A stretch of 64,000 nucleotides of DNA from Streptomyces sp. cf386 (GCF_900103585.1 NZ_FNHV01000006.1:62001-126000); one strand, 5' to 3'. Counted from the stretch's first letter, positions 17,267 through 25,647 are shown. The notes: generated from the sequence alone by a model not told the origin. Program-made: numbers and translations.

Positions 17267-17449
17267 CCAAGAGACCGGACTGCGGTGTTTTCTGGGGCCT
17301 TTGACCAGATCTTTGGCAAGTAGTCCTGAGGTTAGCCACCCAAAAGGGGTGTCATTCTCCAGATCAAACACGCATCCGCTCGATGACACACCGCTTCGGC
17401 CCCTAGGATTCCACCTATCACCTCACCGGTCTCATTCGACAGGAACCCC

Positions 17450-18385
17450 ATGAGCGACACTTCCCCCTACGGCTTCGAGCTTGTGCGGCGTGGGTACGAC
17501 CGCGCGCAGGTGGACGAACGCATCTCGAAGCTCGTCTCCGACCGCGACAGCGCTCTGGCCCGCATCACCGCTCTGGAAAAGCGCATCGAGGAGCTCCACC
17601 TCGAGACGCAGAACGCCCAGGCCCAGGTGACCGACGCCGAGCCGTCGTACGCCGGTCTCGGCGCGCGTGTCGAGAAGATCCTCCGCCTCGCCGAGGAAGA
17701 GGCCAAGGATCTGCGCGAGGAGGCCCGCCGCGCCGCCGAGCAGCACCGCGAGCTCGCCGAGTCGGCGGCTCAGCAGGTTCGCAACGACGCAGAATCGTTC
17801 GCTGCGGAGCGCAAGTCCAAGGCCGAGGACGAGGGCGTCCGGATCGTCGAGAAGGCCAAGAGCGACGCCTCCCAGCTGCGCGCCGAGGCGCAGAAGGACG
17901 CGCAGTCCAAGCGCGAGGAGGCCGACGCTCTCTTCGAGGAGACCCGCGCCAAGGCCGCGCAGGCCGCCGCCGACTTCGAGACGAACCTCGCCAAGCGCCG
18001 CGAGCAGTCCGAGCGCGACCTGGCGTCCCGTCAGGCCAAGGCCGAGAAGCGCCTCGCCGAGATCGAGCACCGGGCGGAGCAGCTGCGCCTGGAGGCCGAG
18101 AAGCTGCGCACCGACGCCGAGCGCCGTGCCCGCCAGACGGTGGAGACGGCTCAGCGCCAGGCCGAGGACATCGTGGCCGACGCCAACGCCAAGGCCGACC
18201 GCATCCGTTCGGAATCCGAGCGCGAGCTCGCGGCGCTCACCAACCGCCGCGACAGCATCAACGCCCAGCTGACGAACGTCCGCGAGATGCTGGCGACCCT
18301 CACGGGCGCCGCGGTGGCCGCCGCCGGCACCCCGGCCGAGGACGAGCCGATCTCCCGCGGTGTTCCCGCCCAGCAGACCCGGTAA
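17450..18385 (+). CDS. filP: FilP, intermediate-filament-like coiled-coil protein
   Basis: A 311-residue protein. The start SPYGFELVRRGYDRAQVDERISKLVSDRDSAL is the DivIVA-like membrane-proximal N-terminal motif. A long coiled coil follows to about residue 275 (repeats like EAQKDAQSKREEADALFEETRAKA), then a short flexible tail. FilP forms networks behind growing tips that give the hypha stiffness, and it interacts with Scy and DivIVA. It has its own upstream region after scy (183 bp, with a possible TAGGAT -10 at 17404-17409) and a strong terminator after it. Confidence 0.95.
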   Translation: MSDTSPYGFELVRRGYDRAQVDERISKLVSDRDSALARITALEKRIEELHLETQNAQAQVTDAEPSYAGLGARVEKILRLAEEEAKDLREEARRAAEQHRELAESAAQQVRNDAESFAAERKSKAEDEGVRIVEKAKSDASQLRAEAQKDAQSKREEADALFEETRAKAAQAAADFETNLAKRREQSERDLASRQAKAEKRLAEIEHRAEQLRLEAEKLRTDAERRARQTVETAQRQAEDIVADANAKADRIRSESERELAALTNRRDSINAQLTNVREMLATLTGAAVAAAGTPAEDEPISRGVPAQQTR

Positions 18386-18414
18386 CGATCCGGCGCACGT
18401 CTGCTGAATTTTGG

Positions 18415-18450
18415 CAAAGCCCTCTGCCACTGGGGTGGCAGAGGGCTTTG
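18415..18450 (+). terminator. Intrinsic terminator of filP
   Basis: A 15-bp perfect stem (18415-18429 with 18436-18450) and a 6-nt loop, followed by TCCCGTTTTA. It ends only 22 bp before the next gene. Confidence 0.9.
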
Positions 18451-18458
18451 TCCCGTTT

Positions 18459-18464
18459 TAGCGT
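18459..18464 (+). promoter_or_regulatory. -10 box (TAGCGT) for a leaderless ABC-ATPase transcript
   Basis: TAGCGT lies 7 nt before ATG 18472, with no Shine-Dalgarno in between and the filP terminator immediately upstream. The gene therefore needs its own promoter, and this box fits. Confidence 0.5.
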
Positions 18465-18471
18465 GGGCGGC

Positions 18472-19443
18472 ATGATCGAGCTAGAGGGGCTGACCAAGCG
18501 GTACGGCGAGAAGGTGGCGGTCAACAACCTGTCCTTCACCGTCAGACCGGGCATGGTCACGGGCTTCCTCGGCCCGAACGGCGCCGGGAAGTCCACGACG
18601 ATGCGGATGATCCTCGGCCTCGACCACCCCACCGCCGGCGACGTCCGCATCGACGGCAGGCACTACGACCAGCTCACGGACCCGCTGACGTACATCGGCG
18701 CCCTGTTGGAGGCCAAGGCCTGGCACGGCGGGCGCAGCGCCTACAACCATCTGCTGTGCCTCGCCCAGAGCAACGGCATTCCGAAGCAGCGGGTGCGCGA
18801 GGTGCTGGAGACGGTGGGGCTCACGACGGTCGCGCGGAAGAAGACCAAGGGCTTCTCGATGGGCATGGGCCAGCGGCTCGGCATCGCGGGCGCGCTGCTC
18901 GGCGATCCCCGGATCCTGATGTTCGACGAGCCGGTCAACGGCCTCGACCCCGAGGGCATCCACTGGATCCGCAACCTGATGAAATCCCTTGCCACGCAGG
19001 GCCGTACGGTCTTCGTCTCCTCGCACCTGATGAGCGAGATGGCGCTGACCGCCGACCACCTGGTCGTCATCGGCCAGGGCCGGCTGCTCGCCGACACCAC
19101 CATGGCCGACTTCATCGAGCGCAACTCCAAGTCGTACGTCCGGATCCGTACCCCGCAGCGGGAGCGGCTGCTCGACGTGCTGCACACGGCCGGGATCACC
19201 GCCGTGGAGACGGGCAACGGCACGCTCGAAGTGGACGGGGGCAAGTCGGAGCAGATCGGGGAGCTGGCCGCGCGGCACGGGGTCGTGCTGCATGAGCTGA
19301 GCCCGCAACAGGCCTCGCTGGAGGAGGCGTTCATGCAGCTGACCGCGGAGTCGGTGGAGTACCACGCGCACGCCGAGGCACGGTCGCCCGCGCAGCCGCC
19401 CCCCGAGCAGCGGCCGTGGGGCGAAGGCTGGAGGAGGAGCTGA
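18472..19443 (+). CDS. ABC exporter ATP-binding protein (first module)
   Basis: A 323-residue ATPase of the ABC-2/drug-export type. Walker A is GFLGPNGAGKSTTMRMILG (residues about 35-53), the signature KGFSMGMGQRLGIAGALLGDP, Walker B ILMFDEPVNGLDPEGI, and the switch His VFVSSHLMSEM. The C-terminal 90 residues are the usual ABC-2 ATPase extension. It pairs with the membrane protein that starts 2 bp after its stop. A closely related second module follows at 20.3 kb. The substrate is unknown. Start ATG 18472 is fixed by the conserved MIELEGLTKRYG opening. Confidence 0.92.
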   Translation: MIELEGLTKRYGEKVAVNNLSFTVRPGMVTGFLGPNGAGKSTTMRMILGLDHPTAGDVRIDGRHYDQLTDPLTYIGALLEAKAWHGGRSAYNHLLCLAQSNGIPKQRVREVLETVGLTTVARKKTKGFSMGMGQRLGIAGALLGDPRILMFDEPVNGLDPEGIHWIRNLMKSLATQGRTVFVSSHLMSEMALTADHLVVIGQGRLLADTTMADFIERNSKSYVRIRTPQRERLLDVLHTAGITAVETGNGTLEVDGGKSEQIGELAARHGVVLHELSPQQASLEEAFMQLTAESVEYHAHAEARSPAQPPPEQRPWGEGWRRS

Positions 19444-19445
19444 AC

Positions 19446-20216
19446 ATGGCAGCCACCCAGGTCATCCGCTCCGAGTGGACCAAGATCCGGTCCGTTGCCT
19501 CCACCGTGTGGACGCTCTCGCTCGCCGTGGTGATCACCATCGCCCTCGGCATGCTGATCGCCGCCCTGTCGAAGAGCGAGTTCGACAACATGAGCCGGCG
19601 CGACCAGCTGTCCTTCGACCCGACCTTCATCAGCTTCGCCGGGATGAGCCTCGGTCAGCTCGCGATGATCGTGTTCGGGGTGCTCGTCGTGTCGAACGAG
19701 TACAGCACCGGCATGATCCGCAGCTCGCTGGCCGCCGTGCCGCGCCGCGGCACCTTCCTGTTCAGCAAGATCGCGGTGGCCACCGGCCTCTGTCTCGTCG
19801 TGGGCCTGGTCACGAGCTTCGTCGCGTTCTTCCTCGGGCAGGCGATGCTCGGCGAGCACCGGGCGGAGATCGGCGACCCGGGCGTGCTGCGCGCGGTGAT
19901 CGGCGGCGGGCTCTACATGACCCTGATCGCGATGTTCTCGATGGGCGTCGCCGCGATGCTGCGCTCGCCGATGCTGTCGCTGGGCATCCTGATGCCGTTC
20001 TTCTTCCTGGTCTCCAACATCCTCGGCAATGTCTCGGCCACCGAGAAGATCGGCCGGTATCTGCCGGACCAGGCCGGCAGCCGGATCATGCAGGTGGTCA
20101 CCCCGATCGACGACGACAAGCCGTACGGCCCCTGGGGCGGGCTCGGGATCATGGTGCTGTGGGTGATCGCGGCGATCGTGGGCGGGTACGTGACGATCAA
20201 GAAGCGGGACGCGTAG
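19446..20216 (+). CDS. ABC-2 type permease (first module)
   Basis: A 256-residue membrane protein with about six hydrophobic segments, for example TVWTLSLAVVITIALGMLIAAL, LGQLAMIVFGVLVVSNEY and LGIMVLWVIAAIVGGYV. The pattern IRSEWTKIRSV...EYSTGMIRSSLAAVPRRG...K is typical of ABC-2 permeases. ATG 19446 follows GGAGGAGCTGAAC and sits 2 bp after the ATPase stop, so the two are coupled. It forms the transmembrane part of an exporter with the ATPase. What it moves cannot be told from sequence. Confidence 0.9.
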   Translation: MAATQVIRSEWTKIRSVASTVWTLSLAVVITIALGMLIAALSKSEFDNMSRRDQLSFDPTFISFAGMSLGQLAMIVFGVLVVSNEYSTGMIRSSLAAVPRRGTFLFSKIAVATGLCLVVGLVTSFVAFFLGQAMLGEHRAEIGDPGVLRAVIGGGLYMTLIAMFSMGVAAMLRSPMLSLGILMPFFFLVSNILGNVSATEKIGRYLPDQAGSRIMQVVTPIDDDKPYGPWGGLGIMVLWVIAAIVGGYVTIKKRDA

Positions 20217-20257
20217 CGGACGTCTCGGGTGCCGTTGGTGGAAGGTTTTACTAGCTC

Positions 20258-20288
20258 TTGAGTGGAACCGTCAGCGCCTCGGTATCCT
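20258..20288 (+). promoter_or_regulatory. Possible promoter of the second ABC module
   Basis: A -35-like TTGAGT (20258-20263) and a -10-like TATCCT (20283-20288), spaced 19 bp, lie about 60 bp before the start of the second module. The preceding gene ends at 20216 with no obvious terminator, so read-through is also possible. Confidence 0.35.
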
Positions 20289-20347
20289 CCTAACCCTTAC
20301 GGGGGGCGTGTGCCCCGCTGTCCTGAACCTTTCGATGGGTGCGGAGC

Positions 20348-21649
20348 ATGATCGAGGCAGTCGGCCTGACCAAGCGTTATGGCGACAAGACCGCTGTGTA
20401 CAACTTGTCCTTCCAGGTGCGGCCCGGTGCCGTCACCGGCTTCCTGGGTCCCAACGGCTCGGGCAAGTCGACGACGATGCGGATGATCCTCGGTCTGGAC
20501 AACCCGACCGCGGGCCATGTCACCATCGGCGGCTACCCCTATCGCAAGCTGCCCAACGCCCCCCGCCAGGTCGGCGCCCTGCTGGACGCCAAGGCCGTGC
20601 ACGGCGGCCGGGCCGCCCGCAACCACCTGCTGTCCCTCGCCCAGCTGTCCGGTATCCCGGCCCGCCGCGTGGACGAGGTGCTGGGCGTGGTCGGCCTCCA
20701 GGACGTGGCCAGGAGACGCTCCAAGGGCTTCTCGCTGGGCATGGGCCAGCGGCTCGGCATCGCCGCCGCGCTGCTCGGCGACCCTCAGGTGCTGCTGTTC
20801 GACGAGCCGGTCAACGGACTCGACCCCGAGGGCATCCTCTGGGTGCGCAACCTGATGAAGTCGCTGGCCGCCGAGGGCCGTACCGTCTTCGTCTCCTCGC
20901 ACCTCATGAGCGAGATGGCGCTGACCGCCGACCACCTGATCGTCATCGGCCGCGGGCAGCTGCTCGCCGACATGAGCGTCAAGGACTTCATCGCGGCGAA
21001 CTCCGCCGGCTTCGCCCGGGTCCGCACCCCCGACACCGAGCCGCAGCTGCGCGAGAAGCTGGCCGGCGCGCTCACCGAGGCGGGCGGCCATGTGCTGCCC
21101 GAGCAGGACGGCGCGCTGCGGGTGACCGGGCTGCCGCTCCCCCGCATCAGCGACATCGCGCACGACACCGACGTACGACTGTGGGAGCTGTCGCCGCACC
21201 AGGCCTCGCTGGAGGAGGCGTACATGCGGATGACGCAGGGCGCGGTCGACTACCGCTCGACGGTCGACCAGAAGGAGGGGCTCCAGCAGCCGCTCCCGCC
21301 GGGCATGCAGCCGCAGATGCCGGTCCCCGGCCAGGGCCAGCCCGGCTGGTACGCCCCGCCGCCGCCCCAGCAGGGCGGGCAGCCGTTCGCCCCGCCGCAG
21401 GGCGCGCCGGGCCAGGCGCCCGCGGGTCCCTACGGCGCGCCCGACGCGGGCACGGTCAACCCTTACGCCCAGCAGGCGCCCCAGACGCCGCCCAGCCAGG
21501 CTCCGGGACAGCCCGCCGTGCCGCAGGCCGCCGCCGCGCCCGCACCGCAGCAGGCGCCCGCACAGCCGCCCGCGTCCGCCCCCGAGCCGGCCGCCGCCCC
21601 CTCCGCCTCCGCCCCTGCCGCCCCGACCCAGCCCAAGGACGCCCGATGA
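20348..21649 (+). CDS. ABC exporter ATP-binding protein with a Pro/Gln-rich tail (second module)
   Basis: A 433-residue protein. The first 300 residues closely match the ATPase at 18.5 kb: Walker A GFLGPNGSGKSTTMRMILG, signature KGFSLGMGQRLGIAAALLGDP, Walker B VLLFDEPVNGLDPEGIL and the VSSHLMSEMALTADHL region. Unlike its paralogue it has a tail of about 130 residues rich in Pro, Gln and Ala (for example WYAPPPPQQGGQPFAPPQG). ATG 20348 matches the paralogue start; GTG 20339 is possible. The stop overlaps the next ATG. The duplicated modules suggest two related exporters. Confidence 0.9.
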   Translation: MIEAVGLTKRYGDKTAVYNLSFQVRPGAVTGFLGPNGSGKSTTMRMILGLDNPTAGHVTIGGYPYRKLPNAPRQVGALLDAKAVHGGRAARNHLLSLAQLSGIPARRVDEVLGVVGLQDVARRRSKGFSLGMGQRLGIAAALLGDPQVLLFDEPVNGLDPEGILWVRNLMKSLAAEGRTVFVSSHLMSEMALTADHLIVIGRGQLLADMSVKDFIAANSAGFARVRTPDTEPQLREKLAGALTEAGGHVLPEQDGALRVTGLPLPRISDIAHDTDVRLWELSPHQASLEEAYMRMTQGAVDYRSTVDQKEGLQQPLPPGMQPQMPVPGQGQPGWYAPPPPQQGGQPFAPPQGAPGQAPAGPYGAPDAGTVNPYAQQAPQTPPSQAPGQPAVPQAAAAPAPQQAPAQPPASAPEPAAAPSASAPAAPTQPKDAR

Positions 21650-22518
21650 GCACGCCCCAGCCCCCGATGCCGCAGACCGCCGCACCGAACTGGCAGGCGG
21701 CGCCCGGCTCGTCATACCCCACCTACACCTCGCCGATCCCGGTCGTGCGCACGAACCTCGGGCACGCGCTCTCCTCCGAGTGGACGAAGATCCGGTCGGT
21801 GCGCTCCACGATGTGGACGCTCGGCGTGTTCGTGCTGCTCGTCGTCGGCATCGGTCTCGGGGCCGCCGCGCTGGTCGCCGCCAACTCCGACGAAGCCAGC
21901 CTGGGCCGCGAGAACCCGCTGGCGTTCGGCTCCTTCGGGCTGCTGCTCGGCACCATGTGCATCATCACGCTGGGCGTGCTGACCACGGCCTCGGAGTACG
22001 GCACCGGCATGATCCGCACCACGATGACCGCTTGCCCGACCCGCGGCCGGGTGCTGACGGCGAAGGCGATCGTGTTCTTCGCGGTCGCGTTCGTGGTGAC
22101 GCTGTCGTCGGCCGTCCTGGTCGCCCTCGCGGACGTGGCCATGCTGGAGGGCGCGCGGGAACCGTCCGGTCAGGAGTGGCTGAAGGGCACGGTCGGCATC
22201 TCGCTCTTCATCGCGCTGCTCGGCCTGCTCTCGCTCGTCGTCGGCTCGATCATCCGGCACTCGGCGGGCGCGATCACCATCATGATCGGCGTCGTGCTGG
22301 CCCCGCTGGTCATCGCGATGTTCATGTTCTCGGAGTCGCTGCAGGACCTCCAGCAGGCGCTGATCGAGTACTCGATCCCGAACCAGCTCAGCGTCTTCTA
22401 CTCCCAGTCCCTCAGCGAGTCCGGCCCGTCCGGCTGGGACCCGCTGTGGATCATGCTCGGCGTGACGGCCGCCGCGTTCGCCGGCGCCTACGCGCTGCTG
22501 GAGAAGCGGGACGTCTGA
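21646..22518 (+). CDS. ABC-2 type permease (second module)
   Basis: A 290-residue membrane protein. It has a Pro-rich cytoplasmic N-terminus of about 35 residues (MSTPQPPMPQTAAPNWQ...), then LSSEWTKIRSVRSTMWTLGVFVLLVVG and about five further hydrophobic segments, with the EYGTGMIRTTMTACPTRGRVLTAK loop shared with the first permease. ATG 21646 overlaps the ATPase stop as ATGA. The Pro-rich segments on both partners of this module are absent from the first module and may mediate contact between them. The substrate is unknown. Confidence 0.9.
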   Translation: MSTPQPPMPQTAAPNWQAAPGSSYPTYTSPIPVVRTNLGHALSSEWTKIRSVRSTMWTLGVFVLLVVGIGLGAAALVAANSDEASLGRENPLAFGSFGLLLGTMCIITLGVLTTASEYGTGMIRTTMTACPTRGRVLTAKAIVFFAVAFVVTLSSAVLVALADVAMLEGAREPSGQEWLKGTVGISLFIALLGLLSLVVGSIIRHSAGAITIMIGVVLAPLVIAMFMFSESLQDLQQALIEYSIPNQLSVFYSQSLSESGPSGWDPLWIMLGVTAAAFAGAYALLEKRDV

Positions 22519-22534
22519 GTCCGCGGGAAACGGC

Positions 22535-22876
22535 TCAGAACTTCGGCGCGTTACGGGACCGCTGCACCCGAGAGGTGCGGCGGTCCTTCGCGTTCCAGCA
22601 CGCCTTGTGCCAGTGGCGGCGGTCGTCGACGCCCCCGTGGTCCGGCCAGGCGACGACGTGCGGAACGCCGTCCGGGATCATCTGGTCGCAGCCCGGGCAG
22701 CGGTACGACTTGCCCTGCGCGCTCGCGCCCGCCACATGCCGCACGTTCCAGTCCTCGCCCTGCCAGCTCTCCGTGGACTGCCAGCCGCCATAACGGCCGG
22801 ACCGGTCGTCCTCGGCACTGTATGCGGACGAGGCACCGCCCTGGGGGCCATTCGGTCGGTTGCGACGCGGGGACAC
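22535..22876 (-). CDS. Small conserved zinc-ribbon-like protein
   Basis: A 113-residue protein. Its N-terminal half is disordered, polar and Gly/Ser-rich. The C-terminal half has YRCPGCDQMIPDGVPHVVAW, then RRHWHKACWNAKDRR: a C-x2-C pair plus HWHKAC that could hold one zinc ion. Proteins of this family are often labelled ATP/GTP-binding in Streptomyces genomes, but I see no Walker motif and do not support that name. It converges with the ABC permease (16-bp gap), and the permease terminator falls inside its last codons. It is divergent from the oxidoreductase at 23.1 kb. Function unknown. Confidence 0.75.
   Translation of the reverse strand: MSPRRNRPNGPQGGASSAYSAEDDRSGRYGGWQSTESWQGEDWNVRHVAGASAQGKSYRCPGCDQMIPDGVPHVVAWPDHGGVDDRRHWHKACWNAKDRRTSRVQRSRNAPKF
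22556..22586 (+). terminator. Intrinsic terminator of the second ABC module
   Basis: A 13-bp stem with one G-T wobble (22556-22568 with 22574-22586), a 5-nt loop CGAGA, then TTCGCGTT. It lies within the 3' codons of the convergent small zinc-ribbon-like gene. Confidence 0.7.
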
Positions 22877-23099
22877 GGAACACCTCTCGGGGCTATACAG
22901 GATGCACGGGTTATGTCCAGCCTACGCGGCACGGACAGGGGTAGCCGTACGGCACCAACCCCCACAAGTCCCTCACTTCGGCGATCCGTTCTCCCGACAA
23001 TCCGCAAATCTCTTCGCCAAGCCGTGTCCTCGGCACGTGTCAGACGGTTATGCCGGGTGGGGGAGCTCCGCGTCGGAGCCAAGGAAGCAGGAAAAAGCA

Positions 23100-24128
23100 A
23101 TGCGCGTAGGAAGTTTCGTGTTGGCTGCCCGGTTCCCGGGGCAGGGCGACGGGGAGGCGCTGCACCGCGCGGTCCGTTCCGCCGAGGTCGCCGAGGAAGC
23201 GGGACTCGACTCGGTCTGGCTGGCCGAGCACCACTTCGTGCCGTACGGCACCTGTCCGTCCGCGATCACCCTGGCCGCGTTACTGCTCGGCCGCACCCGG
23301 CGGCTGCGGGTCGGCACGGCCGTCAGCGTGCTGCCCACCGCCCATCCGGTGGCCGTCGGCGAACAGGCCGCGCTGCTGCACATCACCTCCGGCGGGCGGT
23401 TCTCGCTGGGCGTGGGCCGCGGCGGCCCGTGGGTCGATCTGGAGGTGTTCGGCCAGGGCCTCAAGGCGTACGAGGAGGGGTTCCCGGAATCACTCGATCT
23501 GCTGCTGCGCTGGCTGCGCGAACCCTCGGTCGCGGCCGCCGGCGAGCGGTTCGGCTTCCGCGAAGTCCCCGTCGTACCCAGGCCGTCGGAGTGCCTCACG
23601 GACGCCGAGGGGCCCGAGGTCGTCGTGGCCTGCACGTCGCCGCAGAGCGTGCGTCTCGCGGCCGAGCGCGGGCTGCCGATGCTGCTCGGGATGCATGTGG
23701 GCGACGAGGAGAAGGCCGAGATGGTCGCCCTGTGGCGGGACCTGGCCCGCGCGGCCGGTCGGCCGGCGGACGAGATCCACGGCGCCGCCCATGTGTCGGC
23801 CGGCGTCTGCCAGATCGCGGACCGCCGCACGGACGCCGTCGAGAGCCTCACGAAGGCGATGCCGGGCTGGCTCCGGCAGGGCCTGGAGGCCCATGTGACC
23901 GTGGACGGCCGCCACCGCGCGATGCGCGACCCGCTGGCCTACACCGAACTGCTCTGCGGGCTGCACCCGGTGGGCACCCCGCGGCTGTGCGCCGACCGTC
24001 TGGCGGCGACCAGCGAACGGACCGGCATCTCCCGCTTCGCCCTGCTCGTCGAGGGCTCGGGCGACCTGGCGGCCACCGAGGAGAACGTACGACGGCTGGG
24101 CACCGAAGTACTGCCGCACCTCGGCTGA
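23100..24128 (+). CDS. Luciferase-like (LLM class) flavin-dependent oxidoreductase, TTA-containing
   Basis: A 342-residue TIM-barrel flavoenzyme of the bacterial-luciferase type: MRVGSFVLAARFPGQGDGEALHRAVRSAEVAEEAGLDSVWLAEHHF, then GTAVSVLPTAHPVAVGEQAALLHITSGGRFSLGVGRGG. It uses FMN or F420; the cofactor and substrate cannot be told. Codon 61 (23280-23282) is TTA, the rare Leu codon read by the bldA tRNA, so translation is probably tied to development. ATG 23100 follows GGAAGCAGGAAA. It is a single gene, divergent from the small zinc-ribbon-like protein. Confidence 0.9.
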   Translation: MRVGSFVLAARFPGQGDGEALHRAVRSAEVAEEAGLDSVWLAEHHFVPYGTCPSAITLAALLLGRTRRLRVGTAVSVLPTAHPVAVGEQAALLHITSGGRFSLGVGRGGPWVDLEVFGQGLKAYEEGFPESLDLLLRWLREPSVAAAGERFGFREVPVVPRPSECLTDAEGPEVVVACTSPQSVRLAAERGLPMLLGMHVGDEEKAEMVALWRDLARAAGRPADEIHGAAHVSAGVCQIADRRTDAVESLTKAMPGWLRQGLEAHVTVDGRHRAMRDPLAYTELLCGLHPVGTPRLCADRLAATSERTGISRFALLVEGSGDLAATEENVRRLGTEVLPHLG

Positions 24129-24196
24129 GAGGCTGTGAACCGCCCCGCCGAGGACTCACGGCCCCGTCACGCCCGAACGCCCGGTCCGCCAGGAGG

Positions 24197-24245
24197 GCTT
24201 GCCGCCCCAGTACTCAATGCACCTCCCGCGTAAGGAGCGGCAAGC
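24197..24245. other. Weak inverted repeat between convergent genes
   Basis: GCTTGCCGC (24197-24205) and GCGGCAAGC (24237-24245) form a 9-bp stem with a 31-nt loop. It lies between the oxidoreductase and the convergent SCO5389-family gene and may serve as a terminator for either, but the loop is long. Confidence 0.35.
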
Positions 24246-24260
24246 AAGCGGGTCACTGCG

Positions 24261-24653
24261 TCAGCAGTCCCTGAATTCCGGGGACTGGTTCAGCACCTGA
24301 CTGCGGACCGAGGTGAAGCGGGCATGCGTCTCGTCGACCGAGACGTCAAGCGGGAACACCGCCACCCGGTGGCAGTTCTGGAAGGCCAGTCGCACCCCGA
24401 AGTGCCGCTGCAGCGCGCCGCGTATCGCGTCACTCGCAAGCGCACGCAGCAGCTGGCCACGTGCCTGCTCGTCCGGCGGGGGCGTCTGGTTGTCGGCGAA
24501 CGAGCCGCCGTCGACCTTCAGCTGGGCCACCAGGGAGCTGATCATCTCCCATGCATAGGGCAGGGAGGTCCGGACGCAGTCGACGAAGGCGGCTTCGTCG
24601 ACCTCGCCTCGCTCGGCCTGTTCGAGTAGGGCCGGTGAGACGTCGAGCGACAT
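24261..24653 (-). CDS. SCO5389-family protein
   Basis: A 130-residue soluble protein, MSLDVSPALLEQAERGEVDEAAFVDCVRTSLPYAWEMI, ending VRSQVLNQSPEFRDC. It is helical at the N-terminus, with a C-terminal half FGVRLAFQNCHRVAVFPLDVSVDETHARFTSV. I recognise the SCO5389 family, which is widespread in Streptomyces next to nucS and has no assigned function. The mixed acidic composition and lack of membrane segments suggest a cytoplasmic protein. ATG 24653 has GGAG upstream. The 265 bp to nucS holds divergent promoters. Confidence 0.8.
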   Translation of the reverse strand: MSLDVSPALLEQAERGEVDEAAFVDCVRTSLPYAWEMISSLVAQLKVDGGSFADNQTPPPDEQARGQLLRALASDAIRGALQRHFGVRLAFQNCHRVAVFPLDVSVDETHARFTSVRSQVLNQSPEFRDC

Positions 24654-24904
24654 GGGTTCTCCTCTCGCACCCCCGCAGCAGCAGGGGTTGCCGGACAGAT
24701 AAGGGAGTCCGCGACACCGGACACTCTGTGTACACGCCTCGCGACCTCCCGTTTAATACGGTAGGCAACAGACGGTGACGGCACCAGGAGAATGCGTACA
24801 TGGGCGGTCCTCGTTAGGCACACAATCGGCCAGAAATGAACAGGGGCAGTCCGGGGTCATACGGACTCTCGCAGGGCGAATCGCGTCCACCGGGACCCGT
24901 CGAG

Positions 24905-24910
24905 TAGCGT
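24905..24910 (+). promoter_or_regulatory. -10 box (TAGCGT) for a leaderless nucS transcript
   Basis: TAGCGT lies 8 nt before ATG 24919 with no Shine-Dalgarno between. This supports a leaderless or nearly leaderless mRNA and fixes the start. Confidence 0.5.
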
Positions 24911-24918
24911 TGCCGACC

Positions 24919-25590
24919 ATGCGTCTCGTCATTGCCCGATGCTCCGTCGACTACGCGGGCCGGCTCACCGCCCATCTGCCCACGGCGCCCCGTCTGATCC
25001 TGGTCAAGGCGGACGGCAGCGTCTCGATCCACGCGGACGACCGGGCCTACAAACCCCTGAACTGGATGTCGCCGCCCTGCACGCTGAAGGAGGGGGACGG
25101 CGAGCAGCAGGACGTCTGGACGGTCACCAACAAAGCGGGCGAGAAGCTGATCATCACGATGGAGGAGATCCTCCATGACTCCTCGCACGAACTGGGCGTG
25201 GATCCTGGCCTGATCAAGGACGGCGTGGAAGCGCACCTCCAGGAGCTCCTCGCCGACCGCATCGAGACGCTGGGCGAGGGCTACACGCTCATCCGCCGCG
25301 AGTACATGACGGCCATCGGGCCGGTCGACATCCTGTGCCGGGACGCCGAGGGCCAGACGGTCGCGGTCGAGATCAAGCGCCGGGGCGAGATCGACGGCGT
25401 GGAGCAACTCACGCGCTACCTGGACCTGTTGAACCGCGATCCCCATCTCGCGCCGGTGCGCGGCATCTTCGCGGCCCAGGAGATCAAGCCGCAGGCCCGG
25501 GTCCTGGCGACGGACCGGGGGATCGGGTGCCAGGTGCTGGACTACGACGCGATGCGGGGGATCGAGGACGACAAGTTGCGGTTGTTCTGA
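24919..25590 (+). CDS. nucS: NucS mismatch-specific endonuclease
   Basis: A 223-residue protein that cuts both strands at mismatches, the basis of the MutS/MutL-independent mismatch repair of actinobacteria. The N-terminal half is the DNA-binding/dimer domain (MRLVIARCSVDYAGRLTAHLP...LNWMSPPC). The C-terminal half is a RecB-like nuclease with GPVDILCRDAEGQTVAVEIKRRG, giving the catalytic Asp, Glu and Lys. The extreme C-terminus DDKLRLF matches the clamp-binding tail of NucS. All key residues are present. A 20-bp duplication and a terminator follow. Confidence 0.95.
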   Translation: MRLVIARCSVDYAGRLTAHLPTAPRLILVKADGSVSIHADDRAYKPLNWMSPPCTLKEGDGEQQDVWTVTNKAGEKLIITMEEILHDSSHELGVDPGLIKDGVEAHLQELLADRIETLGEGYTLIRREYMTAIGPVDILCRDAEGQTVAVEIKRRGEIDGVEQLTRYLDLLNRDPHLAPVRGIFAAQEIKPQARVLATDRGIGCQVLDYDAMRGIEDDKLRLF

Positions 25591-25599
25591 CCGACGGTT

Positions 25600-25639
25600 C
25601 TTGGCCTTTCTCAGCTTTTCTTGGCCGTTCTCGACTTTT
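25600..25639. repeat. 20-bp direct duplication after nucS
   Basis: Two adjacent copies, 25600-25619 and 25620-25639, share CTTGGCC-TTCTC-CTTTT with three differences. They lie between the nucS stop and its terminator. Confidence 0.6.
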
Positions 25640-25647
25640 ACGACAGT

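Noticed and set aside
12992..17389. 1465-codon open frame on the minus strand opposite scy
   Set aside because: It mirrors the coiled-coil repeats of Scy in GC-rich DNA. Its protein is a Leu/Gly/Arg-rich shadow with no start site, while the plus strand encodes recognised Scy.
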